From: Raffaelea ambrosiae
Taxonomy: Eukaryota > Ascomycota > Sordariomycetes > Ophiostomatales > Ophiostomataceae
Assembly (NCBI GenBank): GCA_002778195.1
Contig: PCDI01000001.1
Coordinates: 2,058,939-2,122,938 of the forward strand
Direction: 5' to 3'
Length of the DNA: 64,000 nucleotides
Below the pieces are notes generated by a model. The model had not been told where the DNA came from. It ran no database searches and saw only the letters and a program-made list of their open reading frames with translations. The position numbers were made by a program, and so were the translations under genes. This document shows positions 21,352 through 32,163 of the stretch, one piece after another (position 1 is the stretch's first letter; every line of letters begins with the position of its first letter).

Positions 21352-21717
21352 CCTTAATGCGCCTCAAAAAAATAAAAACCACGTGACATCTCACATACAA
21401 AAAAGTAGACTTTTACTGACATTTCGCGGTGACTTTTTTTTAAAACAGCGAAGTCCCCTTATCTCCGAACAATAAATTTAATAAAAAAAAAAATCACGAA
21501 TCCCTAACCTTCTAATCCCTAACCTTCTAATCCCTAACCACGAATCCCTAACCACGAATCCCTAACCACGAATCCCTAACCGACTAATCCCTAACCTATC
21601 CTAACCTCTTGTATTGTGGNTTTTTTTTTTTTTTGGTTTCGAGAGGGGGGTAGGAAAAGGTGGGTTTTATTTGGTGGGGAAGTCACGTGGTTTTTATTTT
21701 TTTGAGGCGCATTAAGG
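21352..21717. mobile_element. 366-base MITE-like element with perfect 36-base terminal inverted repeats
   Basis: Positions 21352-21387 and 21682-21717 are exact reverse complements over 36 bases, from CCTTAATGCGCCTC inward through an A-rich middle to CCACGTGAC. Each end carries TTAA (21354-21357 and 21712-21715), the target duplication of piggyBac-type elements; a TA duplication is also possible. The interior has no coding capacity. It contains A- and T-runs, one ambiguous base at 21620, and an array of telomere-like units at 21499-21606. The size, non-coding interior and long inverted repeats fit a miniature inverted-repeat transposable element. It lies about 100 bases upstream of the gamma-glutamylcyclotransferase-like start codon. 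Confidence 0.75.
21499..21606. repeat. Telomere-like tandem repeat (AATCCCTAACC units)
   Basis: Seven copies of AATCCCTAACC are separated by 3 to 4 bases that alternate between ACG and TTCT/GACT, followed by a partial CCTAACC. CCCTAA is the complement of the TTAGGG telomere repeat used by most filamentous fungi, but here it is embedded in longer 14-15 base units inside an inverted-repeat element. Confidence 0.85.
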
Positions 21718-21816
21718 AAAGATTTGTAAACAGATTGCTGTGAACAGACGCGCAGCCACCTCGCGCGTCGTGTGCCGCTTCTTCACAACTCGGAATGAAA
21801 CCAATATTTGCCCCCC

Positions 21817-22386
21817 ATGCAAACAACAGCCATGTCGGAAAGCTCATTAAACACACCAAACGTCCCGGCGACCCCGCAGCCACCTCCTCTGCCACCCGCC
21901 CCTAACAAAAGTCACCCAGTACCGTTTGCACTGAAGACGCAAAAAACTCCGGATTGGCTCGCTACTTCATCTACCACAACGCCAAAATCAAATCCAAGGG
22001 CAGGACCGTACTTTTTCTACGGAACTCTGATGGACCCAAAAATGCTCATTGAAATTCTTGGTCTTGACGGAGAGCCCCGTCTGCGTCCTGCCAAAATCGT
22101 TGGGTATTCGACCAAGCTCTGGGGCCAATACCCTGCTATCGTGGAAGGACCGCGAGATGGGGTCGTGCATGGAGCTGTGTACAATGTACAGTCTGAGGAG
22201 GATGCACGGAAGCTGTCCGGCTACGAGACAAAAAACTATTGCGCCGGGGAGTGCTTGATCATGTACACTGATGGCCAGGAACCATCTGAGCAGGGCGGCT
22301 ATCTTTTCGTGTTTGCAGGGAATGCACGCGATCTTTCTAAAGGCACGTTTGAATTGAAGACATGGCTCACAAGAATGGGAAGGTAG
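21817..22386 (+). CDS. Gamma-glutamylcyclotransferase-like (AIG2-like) protein
   Basis: One exon, 189 residues from the first ATG (MQTTAMSESSL). After a Pro/Thr-rich N-terminus the protein has PYFFYGTLMDPKML with the YGTL substrate loop at residues 68-71, then VHGAVYNVQSEEDARKLSGYETKNY and GYLFVFAGNARDLSKG, the pattern of the AIG2/GGCT-like fold. The Glu in GYETKNY is at the place of the catalytic acid seen in cyclotransferases. Fungal members of this size are usually uncharacterised; a role in gamma-glutamyl peptide turnover is inferred from the fold. The MITE-like element lies directly upstream and may carry or disturb its promoter. Confidence 0.85.
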   Translation: MQTTAMSESSLNTPNVPATPQPPPLPPAPNKSHPVPFALKTQKTPDWLATSSTTTPKSNPRAGPYFFYGTLMDPKMLIEILGLDGEPRLRPAKIVGYSTKLWGQYPAIVEGPRDGVVHGAVYNVQSEEDARKLSGYETKNYCAGECLIMYTDGQEPSEQGGYLFVFAGNARDLSKGTFELKTWLTRMGR

Positions 22387-22705
22387 GCACATCTGCAAGG
22401 GGTACTATGTAACTAGACCATGCCATACACGTGATATTCTGCAGAAATACGGATCGCTCAACACGTACCTCTTCGGCATTGGCACCAGCTCAACATGACT
22501 CTTCCTAGCAGCTCATGAAGTAGCAGCTCATGAAGTAAGTACAGCACGTGCACATAAAACGATGGTAGTCTGTCGCGGAAATGTTCCAAGTTTGTATTTC
22601 ATTGCTAAAGACTGACTGAAGAAGTAAATTAGTTGCTGCGTCTACAGACGCATAAATTATGTGCACCACAACTTGTGCAGGCTGCTCAGCTGCCCAGCCG
22701 TGTAT

Positions 22706-25700
22706 TTACAGGGCGATGACAGCAAAGACGGCCAGGAAGAGCGCGCCCATGGAGCTGGCCTCGAAAGACTTGATGCTGCCAGCCGTGACCACAGCCGGTG
22801 GGGCGCTCCCACTGGGCGAGCCAGCACTGGAGCCGGCACTGGAGCCGGCACTGGAGCCGGCGCTGGAGTCTGACCCGGAACCACTTCCGGAGCCAGATCC
22901 AGAGCCAGACGACGAGCCAGACGAAGAGCCGCTCGAGCCCGACGAGGTGCCCGGGGTGCTGCCGGTGGAGCTGCAGCTGCTGGTGCCGTTGCCGCTGGTG
23001 CTCTCGTTGCAGCCGTTGCTGTTGGAGGAACTCGATCCGCTCGAACCACTGCCACTGGAGGACGAGCCCCCGGGGCCGCTGCTCGATGACGAGGAGCTGC
23101 CGCTGCCAGTGCTGCCGGAGTTGCTGCTGGATCCGGTACCAGAGCCGTAGGAGGAGGAGGAACCACTGAACCCGGTGTTGCCGCTGCTGCTGCCGCTACC
23201 CGAACCAGAGCCCGGGCTGGAGCTGGAGCTCGAGGAACCACTGGACCCGGTGCTGCCGGAAGAGCTGCCGGTACCCGTACCACTGCCGGAGCCGCTTCCC
23301 GAGCCCGAGCCACTTCCGGAACCGCTACCGCTGCCAGTACTGCTACCACTACCGGTACCACTACCGCTGCCATTACCAGTTCCGGAGCCGCTGCTGGAGC
23401 CGCTGCCGGAGCCGCTGCCGGAGCCGCTGCCAGAGCCAGAGCCACTTCCGGAGCCACTGCCAGANNNNNNNNNNNNNNNNNNNNNNNNNNNNNNNNNNNN
23501 NNNNNNNNNNNNNNNNNNNNNNNNNNNNNNNNNNNNNNNNNNNNNNNNNNNNNNNNNNNNNNNNNNNNNNNNNNNNNNNNNNNNNNNNNNNNNNNNNNNN
23601 NNNNNNNNNNNNNNNNNNNNNNNNNNNNNNNNNNNNNNNNNNNNNNNNNNNNNNNNNNNNNNNNNNNNNNNNNNNNNNNNNNNNNNNNNNNNNNNNNNNN
23701 NNNNNNNNNNNNNNNNNNNNNNNNNNNNNNNNNNNNNNNNNNNNNNNNNNNNNNNNNNNNNNNNNNNNNNNNNNNNNNNNNNNNNNNNNNNNNNNNNNNN
23801 NNNNNNNNNNNNNNNNNNNNNNNNNNNNNNNNNNNNNNNNNNNNNNNNNNNNNNNNNNNNNNNNNNNNNNNNNNNNNNNNNNNNNNNNNNNNNNNNNNNN
23901 NNNNNNNNNNNNNNNNNNNNNNNNNNNNNNNNNNNNNNNNNNNNNNNNNNNNNNNNNNNNNNNNNNNNNNNNNNNNNNNNNNNNNNNNNNNNNNNNNNNN
24001 NNNNNNNNNNNNNNNNNNNNNNNNNNNNNNNNNGCTGCCAGAGCCAGAGCCAGAGCCGCTGCCGGAACCAGAGCCAGAGCCGCTGCCGGAGCCAGAGCCA
24101 CTTCCGGAGCCGCTGCCGGAGCCAGAGCCAGAGCCACTTCCGGAGCCGCTGCCAGAGCCAGAGCCACTTCCGGAGCCACTGCCAGAGCCAGAGCCAGAGC
24201 CGCTGCCGGAACCAGAGCCAGAACTGCTGCTAGAGCCAGAGCCACTGCCGCTACCACTTCCGCTGCTGCTGCCGGAGCCGCTTCCCGAGCCCGAGCCACT
24301 TCCGGAACCGCTACCGCTGCTAGTACCGCTACCGCTACCGGTACCACTACCGCTGCCATTACCAGTTCCGGAGCCAGAGCCAGAGCCACTTCCGGAGCCG
24401 CTGCCGGAGCCTGTACCGGTCTCCTGGCAATCATGGCACGGAACAGTGAGCGTTACGCCATTGATGACCGTAGTAGTCAGAGGAGTGGTCGGCGTGGAGG
24501 TCACAGGGACGGTGACGGTAACGCCATTAATAATCCTGGTGGTCATGGAAACGGTGAGCGTTACGCCATTGACAACCGTGGTGGTTATAGGAACGGTAGG
24601 CTTAGTGGTAGGCGTGGTGGTGCACGGAATAGTGACAGTAACACCATTGATGACCGTGGTGGTCAAAGGGACGGTGACGTTGACGCCATTGATTACCGTG
24701 GTCGTCATAGGAACGGTAGGCTTAGTGGTAGGCGTGGTGGTGCACGGAATGGTGACAGTAACACCATTGATGACCGTGGTGGTCAAAGGGACGGTGACAT
24801 TGACGCCATTGATTACCGTGGTGGTCATAGGAACGGTAGGTGTGGTGGTGCACGGAATAGTGACAGTAACACCATTGATGACCGTGGTGGTCATAGGAAC
24901 GGTAGGCTTGGTGGTAGGCGTGGTAGTGCACGGAATGGTGACGGTGACGCCATTGATGACCGTGGTGGTCATAGGAACGGTAGCTGTGGTGGTGGCATAC
25001 GTGGTAGTCCTGTTGGAGCCAGAACCACTGTTACCGGAAGAGCGTGTAGATGAAGTACGAGAAGTTGTCGCGGACGAGACATTGGATGACGCTGTATACG
25101 ATGTACCAGCCGATGAGCGAGGAGAAGAGGACGCACCATAAGATGCTGCCGACGAGACCACCGAAGAAGCACCCGAGGATGGTGCAGACGAGGCTGCAGA
25201 CGAGACGGCAGATGACGGCACAGACGAGGCCGTATATGAAACACCCGAGGACGGTGCGGATGACGGTGCGGATGACGGTGCGGACGACGGCGCGGACGAC
25301 GGTGCAGACGAGACCGCAGACGATGGCACAGACGAAACACCGTACGAAGTTGCAGATGACACCTCAGACGACGGCACAGACGACGTCCCAGAAGACACGC
25401 CTGAGGACGACGTACCCGAGGACGAGACCGTGCTGGACAACGAGCCAGGAGAGGAAGACGTTGCAGATGACGTACCAGATGACGACGTACCTTCCGAGCT
25501 CGATGTGCCTGCCGAGCTTGAAGACACATCCGAGCTAGACGGCGGCGGACCAGAGCTGGAGGAAGACGGAGCAGAGCTGGAGGAAGACGGAGCAGAGCTG
25601 GAGGAAGACGGAACAGAGCTGGACGACGGCGGAGCAGAGGAGGAGGAAGACGTTGGTACAGGAGTAGAAGAAGACGAGGTCACCACGGGCGATGAGGAAG

Positions 25701-26193
25701 ACGTGACGCTGGAGGAGGTGGAGACGGGCACCGACGAGGACGAGGAGGGCGACGCAGGCGCGGAAGACGAAGACGTGATGGCGGGCGAAGAGGTAGTGAC
25801 GACCGAGGAGGACGACGGCGGGCCGGCCGAGCTCGACACGATGCTGCTGCTGCTGGCGCCACCGCAGCCGGGACTGTTGGTGACGCAAGAACAGACATTG
25901 GAGACGGCAGCCAGGACACCCTGGCCCGTTATGATACCGCAGCCAGCGACGACACAGTTCAGAGCAGCATTCTGAATGACGTCAAAGGACGAGCACTGGC
26001 ACTCGTAGTTGGCACCCGAGCAGCTGGCCGCCGTGACAGCAGCGGACAGAATACAGTCCGTGGCGCAGTCGGCGACCGACGAGATGTATGGCGAACAGTT
26101 GGGGCAGTAGGGTGTGATCGTGGCGCCGTAGACGCCCGCGAGCTGAGCCGAGGCGACCAGTACGGCCGCCATAAGACGGGACGGAGACGGCAT
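22706..26193 (-). CDS. CFEM-type, Ser/Gly-rich GPI-anchored cell-wall protein (split by an assembly gap)
   Basis: The protein starts with a signal peptide (MPSPSRLMAAVLVASAQLAG). A cysteine-rich domain follows with Cys at 43, 47, 58, 65, 67, 80, 85 and 101, the CFEM spacing, with extra Cys at 30, 33, 103 and 110. Next come a long Ser/Pro-rich mucin-like stretch, a tandem array of VTVTIPCTTTPT-type units, and a very long Ser-Gly repeat. The end, read in the frame after the gap, is SSMGALFLAVFAVIAL, a typical GPI-anchor signal. CFEM proteins sit in the wall or membrane and act in haem uptake, adhesion or virulence. The CxC here is followed by SS, not xD, so the haem-binding Asp of haemophore CFEMs is missing. 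Ns at 23465-24033 leave the true length and frame unknown; the two sides are in different frames as given, which I attribute to the estimated gap size. Confidence 0.8.
23465..24033. other. Assembly gap (569 N)
   Basis: A run of N inside the Ser-Gly-coding repeat. Both flanks are near-identical GC-rich repeats (GAGCCAGAGCC and GGAGCCGCTGCC words), so the gap is a collapsed or unresolved minisatellite. Confidence 0.95.
24440..25000. repeat. 120-base tandem repeat inside the CFEM protein gene
   Basis: The block at 24601-24720 recurs almost unchanged at 24721-24840 with exact 120-base period, and shorter partial copies extend on both sides. Each unit codes on the minus strand for TTTVINGVTVTIP-like segments with a Thr/Pro linker. 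The period keeps the reading frame (40 codons). Confidence 0.8.
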
Positions 26194-29100
26194 GGTGGGC
26201 GTTGGAGTGGGGCTGATTGGGTTATGGAAAAGAGAAAAGAAAAGTCACAGTTTTCAACGAGCGACTGTGCTGGGACGAAAAGAATGACTGGACGAAAGAG
26301 AGGGGAGTGGTTTGGACGAACAAATTCTCTTCTCTTTCATCTGGATGGATGAGGGAGCATTAGAAGACGAGAAGAGCCATGGGGACATGATATTTGCGAC
26401 GAGAACCCATGGGAAGACCCCCTTTCTTTATACGCAGTCCGGACACCTTTGATCTCCGCCCTCTGCAATCAACTTCTCCAGTCTGCTCGAGAAAGGGGCG
26501 TTGTGTGCCAGGGTGTGGTGCCGGGAGCAGAGGGGGATGACATCGATGTCAGGGAGGGACTGGAGGACAACGCCCGTTTTCGCATGAGGCATCATTTCGG
26601 CGTGGAATGGCTTTCACAGGCCGATGGGCTGCATATTTTGGGCTGTCGTTCAGGTCGGTTAGTTCCCTTTTAGGGACACATTCTTTTTTTTTGCCTGCTC
26701 GTATTGGGCTTTTCCGGCCTAGTCTAATATTGACCCCCCTCTGGCGCTGGCCATCGTTCATATGCCCGTATGCATACTATCATTCTCATACGCATACGCC
26801 GCATTCGGTATTACCATCCTAAGTTGCCGTGACTAAAGGTCTAGACTCGATCTAGACAAGCCAATACCGCCAAGAGGGGGAGCGGATGGCACATCGGACG
26901 CACAACCCAACAGACGTCTGGAGCAAGTGTGAATGAATGAATGAATGAATTGATTTTTACGTCACAGGCACCGCGTAGCGGTGCCCTTTCGTATCGCGCA
27001 ACGGGGCGCATGTGACGGTGAATGGCGAGAGCTATCTACCTAGATCGACGCATCGTTTACGGTAAATACCCCCCTCAAATACAAACCCGATCTACCGCTC
27101 TCTATTAAGCATCGCGTGTAAATATGTGTGACCTCCGGCTGCCACCGTGTTTTACAGTAATTCCGCTTGGTCCCCTTTTACCAGCTTCCCAGAGTCGTTT
27201 CTAACGGGTCTCTGATCCTGCCGTCGCAAGCTAAACGTAGCAATACCTACGCGGTAGAGAGTTCTTAACACTAGCCGGCGTGGTCTCGTACTGGTTCTTT
27301 CGTGTCTCAAAGTATCAAGGTGATCGACTGATCGATAAGCCGCCGTTGAAAAGGTAAGAAAGTAATGATCGAAAAAGAACCCATCCGATCGGTGCGAAAG
27401 GAGCCAGCTCTCGAAATACCCCCTTTCGACTTTTACTGAGGTTTCACCGAAAATGGCGCATTATTAGTGTTTTGGTGGCGTCGGCAGCCAAGCACTAACA
27501 GTTGTAATTTTGGTAAAAATAATTCCGGGGAGAGCTGAGTGTGGAGAGCGTGGACCACACATTAAGTTAACAAGTGCATGCTGCCAGTGCCCAGCTGATA
27601 AAGATCACTCTCATGTGCTTTTGTCGGGGCCGGCGCCGGCAGCCAGTGACAGGCCAGTATCTAGGGCTATTTTGTGGCCCCAGTGTGAGTGGTTACTGTC
27701 TATTGGCATCGAGAACCGTCCCCCACGAGCTCGCGGTCTCGTCGCTATGAAACATCTACCGATACTGTGGATTCAACCAGCAGCCACGCCGCCCGGGAAC
27801 ACAGACAGCCCGGCAAGCATTTGAACTGCACATAACGCCCGGCCTCCGACCTCCGATCTGCCTGTCCCTGCATGCAGATCGCGGCAAGGCCCTCATTCCA
27901 GCTGCAAGGAAGGGGGAGGGGGGGGGGCGTTCTTCTCTTCTCCATGATCTGGATCCAGAACACGGGCTTGACAGCCATGTGTCAATGGCTGAGCCTCGGA
28001 ATCGAAAAATATGCAAGCCAAGATCCACTAACAGACGTGCTGCGACGCCATTCCCATTTCGGCGCAAAGTGCGGAGAACCCCTGCATATAAGGCTACGAT
28101 TGGACCGGCAACCCTTTTGGCTTCTTTGATTTCCCCGTCCCTATCACAAAGAGAAGACAGCAAAATCCAGGATCGTAAGAGTGCTCAGCTGTGGCAATGA
28201 CGCCTCTTTTCTTCTTTCTGCCCCTCCTGCATGGATACAGCAGCAGCTAGGGCAATGCACGTGCTGGCGCCGTAATGTCTCTGCCCATTGACTACACCGA
28301 ACACGCGGGACGCCGGTGGGCTTAAGCGACCGATGTGCTTTACGTAAATGTCCACGAATGCCAGGTACACCCGCCGGACCCGTCTGTTCAGGCAGCGGCA
28401 AATTCTCCGTGTTCGCTCTGGTTTGCGAGCTGGCACATTCCAGGGGCGAGAACAAGAAAGAAACAATGGAAAGGGGGCTCGCTCCGTCCGATGCGGTGGA
28501 TGGATGGCGGTGTAATACGATTCGTCCGCAAAGAAGCAAAAGAAATACATATCCGGAGCACGGAACGATGGAAGCGTTCCCTGCAAAAAGAAAAAAAAAA
28601 AAAAAAAACCCGGAAGCTGCTCGGAAGGCACGGGCTCAAACTGGTCTTGTTTTCAGCCCATTGGGTTATTGGCGGAACATTATTGGACGGAAATGGAAGA
28701 CTCAGACAGAGAGAAAAAAATAAGACACAAATTCTCCAACGCGACGCGTTGGTGGGCAGCGGGGGCGTTGTCTATGCTTTGCGCCACCAAAACGAAAGTT
28801 GGGGAAAGGGGCTGTCATGTGCGAGGGGGTGACTGCATACATCATGCCCCCTTGCAAGGAGTGGGTTACTAAAGAATGAGCGCGGCATTACTCAGACGTC
28901 GCCGGATTCTTCTTTGTCCACCAGGACGGTTCATCCGCCAAGGAAGTAGCAAGGAATCGAGATTTGCCGATCGTTGGCTACAGGGCGTAGCCCGAGACCA
29001 ACGAGACAAAGACTGTCCTTCAGACCTCTTGGCCACTTTTTCGGAATACAACTGGCGCACTGAATATGAAGTTAAGCTTACTCACAGTAGGCTGTCTAGC

Positions 29101-30974
29101 TCGAGCGTTTGGATTCCACCCCCGTGCGTCTCATGCTAGAGACAATTCCAGCACGTTCTGCAGACTTCGTCCCTTCAGCCTGGACCATCGCAAGCAGGCG
29201 CATCATCCAATGCACCGTGGCAGAGGGATCAGACCGCGTCTTCCAAACCTTGTGTGCAGGGGAGTCGTAACCAAGACTGTCTTTCCTGAAACCCATCCTA
29301 ATACCCAGTCGCATACCACACATCAGCCGCGTGCATACAGCTCGGCCTGAGATATGGCCTGGTATTTAATCGCTGCAGTCCAAACGCGTGTCAGTTTTGT
29401 TTCATTAATCTTCTCGGGTGAGATTGGTCAACTACACAGAAGCTCGCGGATTGTTCGTAATTATTTTTACCCTCAAAAAGTGAACGGTCCCTGCTCCCAT
29501 GATGTTGTATATTTTCTACCAGTCCTAGTCGAATGCGAGATGTTGGCCAGGGTTCATGCCATGGCTCACCGAAGTACAATCATTGTGGCTACGCACAGCG
29601 CCTGGTTTCAAATTGTCACGCTGCTCCAGGGGCCTGGCAAACACCGTGGTCCATTGGACTATGCGTCCTATCACCACGACGCTGCAGATCGTTCAACGGC
29701 CTTGACGTCTTCAGAGCTGACTTGTCGCCGTGTCCGGGTCTCGGGGCCGGCGGCCAAGCCGAGCAGTGACTTGGGGCACATCGATGCGCTACTCGTTTTA
29801 CTACCCTGAAGCCGCGCCGTTTTCTCCAACACAAACATGCACCACGCTACATTCTTATGGTCCGGTGAAACTGCATGGGTTCGTCCCCCTCCACAACGGC
29901 AACCTGCGACCAGGATAAAGACCGCTGCTGAACATCTCTCCGCAGTCTCCCTATGGTCATCAATTGGCAAGCCGGGCTCTATCGTTGCCCGCTATTCAGA
30001 TGGCGCTGAACAAGGACAGGGGCTCTATTGCTCCTCCTGATATACCTGGTTTCCGCGGGCATCCAGTGTGCGGGCCACCCGCACGTCCCGGACGCAAATC
30101 AGGGCAAACCTCGCCCAGTTCAAGCGCAAAGAGATCGTTCTTTTCATTCCCGCCTTCATTGCCGAACAGTGGAGCTTCACCTACCAGGGCAAGTACCTGT
30201 TGGCTGACTTGAACCGTGCGCGCCCGCACGCTGGCCGGCTTTCTGCAGTCTATTGTGGGCGCCGTCGTGAACTTGCACAAAAACAAGATGAAACTCACCC
30301 TTTACGTCTCTCTTGAGAAATGAGACCTCGATGGCTACTTCGTACCCTAGCCGACAAGACGCTGCTGCAGATTTGCCTACGAGATGGTGGGGATGCGGCC
30401 CTACTGAATCAAGGGGCCCTTGGACAGCGACATCGACACGCTGATCCCATCGACGATCTGCATTCTCCGCGGCGGAGAGACGCTCGACTCGGCACTATCC
30501 TCCGCCGTCGGATTTGCCCGCAGCACATCACTCACGACCGACGAGATCGTTGCCGCTGTCGTCGGTTCCACCCGGAGAGCGTGTCTGTCAGCGGTGCCGA
30601 GTACCAAGGGGGTGCGCAGACCCCGCAAAGCGAGCAGCCGACTACAACGCGCGTCCCAATGGCCAACGAGCCAAAAAGTTCAAAGGGGGATCGAGATGGT
30701 TGCACAACGGATGTCGCACACGCGTTTTTGCCATGGCCGCAATAACCCCTTTGGTCCGCAACCACCGCTCTAGTCCACTTTAGTCAATGTCATAACTAGT
30801 CAACACGTGGGGTCTTGCATGCACATATCCCTGGACTTTACAGACCGGTTATGAAGCCAGAAAAAAATGGAAAGAGGTATCGAAAAGGTCAATGCTGCGT
30901 AAAAACAATGTCTATCTAAAGCCGTCTATGTTCGTCTATGTCTATTTACTTGCTTATGTGTAGTACAGAGGTTC
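26194..30974. other. Gene-poor stretch with eroded coding-like segments
   Basis: No intact gene was found in 4.8 kb. Noted are a (TGAA)n microsatellite near 26930-26950, a G-rich run at 27912-27927, and two plus-strand stretches that look formerly coding. The first is about 29990-30320, where IRANLAQFKRKEIVLF and AFIAEQWSFTYQGKYLLADL appear in one frame and NLHKNKMKLTLYVS in another. The second is 30420-30610, with DSALSSAVGFARSTSLTTDE. Frames shift and stops occur between them. I cannot name the parent family. Confidence 0.5.
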
Positions 30975-31700
30975 CTAGAGGCCCAGGGCAGAAATAATCT
31001 CGTCGACCACGGGCGTCAAGAAAGCTTTCTTGTTGGGCACAAAGTGGCCGCCGTCGTGCTCGAACACGGCCTTCTTGTCTTCGGGGTACATGGCTGCAAG
31101 GTACTGTGACCGGACACCCGGCACAGAGTTGTCGTTGGACCCGTATATGAAAACGGACTTGGTCACATAGGCAGGGTCGTCGACCGGCACGGTGAAGGCC
31201 TTGGTGAACTTGTCTGTGATCTGCAGCTCGCCCTCGGCGCCATCTGGCTTGGGTTCGGTGAACGAGTAGCCGGACACGACGAGCGAGAGCTTGAAGTAGT
31301 CCTGGGTGCCGGCCAGCTCCGGGAACGTCTTGATGGTGTTGGCGATGATCGTGGAGACGGCTGCACCCTGCGAAAAGCCGACGATGCCATCGTATGGGCC
31401 GTTCTTCTGGATGTGGTCGACAACCGTCTGGGTGGCCAGTCCCAGATCGAGGTTCTTGGAGATGTCGTCGTGGTAAAACCAGGCCCGGTTGACACCGCTG
31501 TCGGCGATTTCGGCCCACTTGGTGTCGTCGACTTCAAAGGGCAGGTCCTTCTTCTCCAAGACGACGGGGCCGTCGATGTAGTCCATTTGGATGTTGGACT
31601 TTTTCAAGAGCTTTCGCAGCCCCGAGGATTTCTCTGAAAAGACTTTGCCATTCTGGAGAAATCCGTGCAGACAGAGGAGTCTAGCTTGAGGTGCCGCCAT
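30975..31700 (-). CDS. FSH1-family serine hydrolase
   Basis: One exon, 241 residues from MAAPQARLLCLHGFLQNG. The protein has the FSH1 layout: an N-terminal LCLHGFLQNG loop, nucleophile elbow GFSQG with Ser110, Asp190 in YGSNDNSVP, and His219 in HDGGHFVP, forming an alpha/beta-hydrolase triad. Yeast Fsh1-3 are cytosolic serine hydrolases; related fungal proteins such as LovG act as thioesterases that release polyketides. No secretion signal is present. The open frame extends upstream of 31700, but that sequence is A/T-rich and lacks conservation-like pattern, so 31700 is taken as start. The neighbour is a GMC oxidoreductase pseudogene, with no polyketide synthase in view, so a general esterase role is as likely as a biosynthetic one. 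Confidence 0.9.
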   Translation of the reverse strand: MAAPQARLLCLHGFLQNGKVFSEKSSGLRKLLKKSNIQMDYIDGPVVLEKKDLPFEVDDTKWAEIADSGVNRAWFYHDDISKNLDLGLATQTVVDHIQKNGPYDGIVGFSQGAAVSTIIANTIKTFPELAGTQDYFKLSLVVSGYSFTEPKPDGAEGELQITDKFTKAFTVPVDDPAYVTKSVFIYGSNDNSVPGVRSQYLAAMYPEDKKAVFEHDGGHFVPNKKAFLTPVVDEIISALGL

Positions 31701-32163
31701 TTTTATTATGTATTTATTTATTTTTTGGTTTTCTTTTTTTGAGTTGTTCTGTGATCGTCGCTGCGGGTGGCAGGGCTGCTGAATCGAAAGATGACCGTCT
31801 GTGAGTGTGTCAAAGTGAGAAGAGAAATGAATGGGCCAGGCCGGTGAGCGCTGCGCCCTTTTCTCGGCCCATACGCCGGGTAAAGGTTTTTTTCCCTCCA
31901 AGATTAGATAAGGCAAGACATTAATAACACGGGGGCGAATGAAAATGGCAAACAAACCAACAAACGCCGTCCTACCACAGGTCCCTGGAACCAAGTATAA
32001 TAAACACAAAGTCCGGTGGCCGTCGCTGTCAGGACGAGTGCAACTATCCATGTGCGTGTTCTATCATCTTGTCTTCTATATACATCGTTTGGGACAGAGA
32101 ACCGAACACGTGCACATCCCTCGGATGTTACGCCCCTCAGACGAGCGGCCCCGTTGGCTGCCT
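31701..32163. other. Intergenic between hydrolase promoter and GMC pseudogene end
   Basis: 460 bases containing the 5' side of the FSH1-type gene. A T/A-rich stretch at 31700-31745 adjoins its start codon. No coding motif. Confidence 0.4.

Noticed and set aside
21499..21606. A true chromosome end
   Set aside because: The units are not pure TTAGGG/CCCTAA, the array is about 100 bases, and genes continue on both sides.
26940..27480. A possible rDNA or retroelement fragment
   Set aside because: Some words look structured, but no rRNA core sequence or protein motif could be matched by eye.
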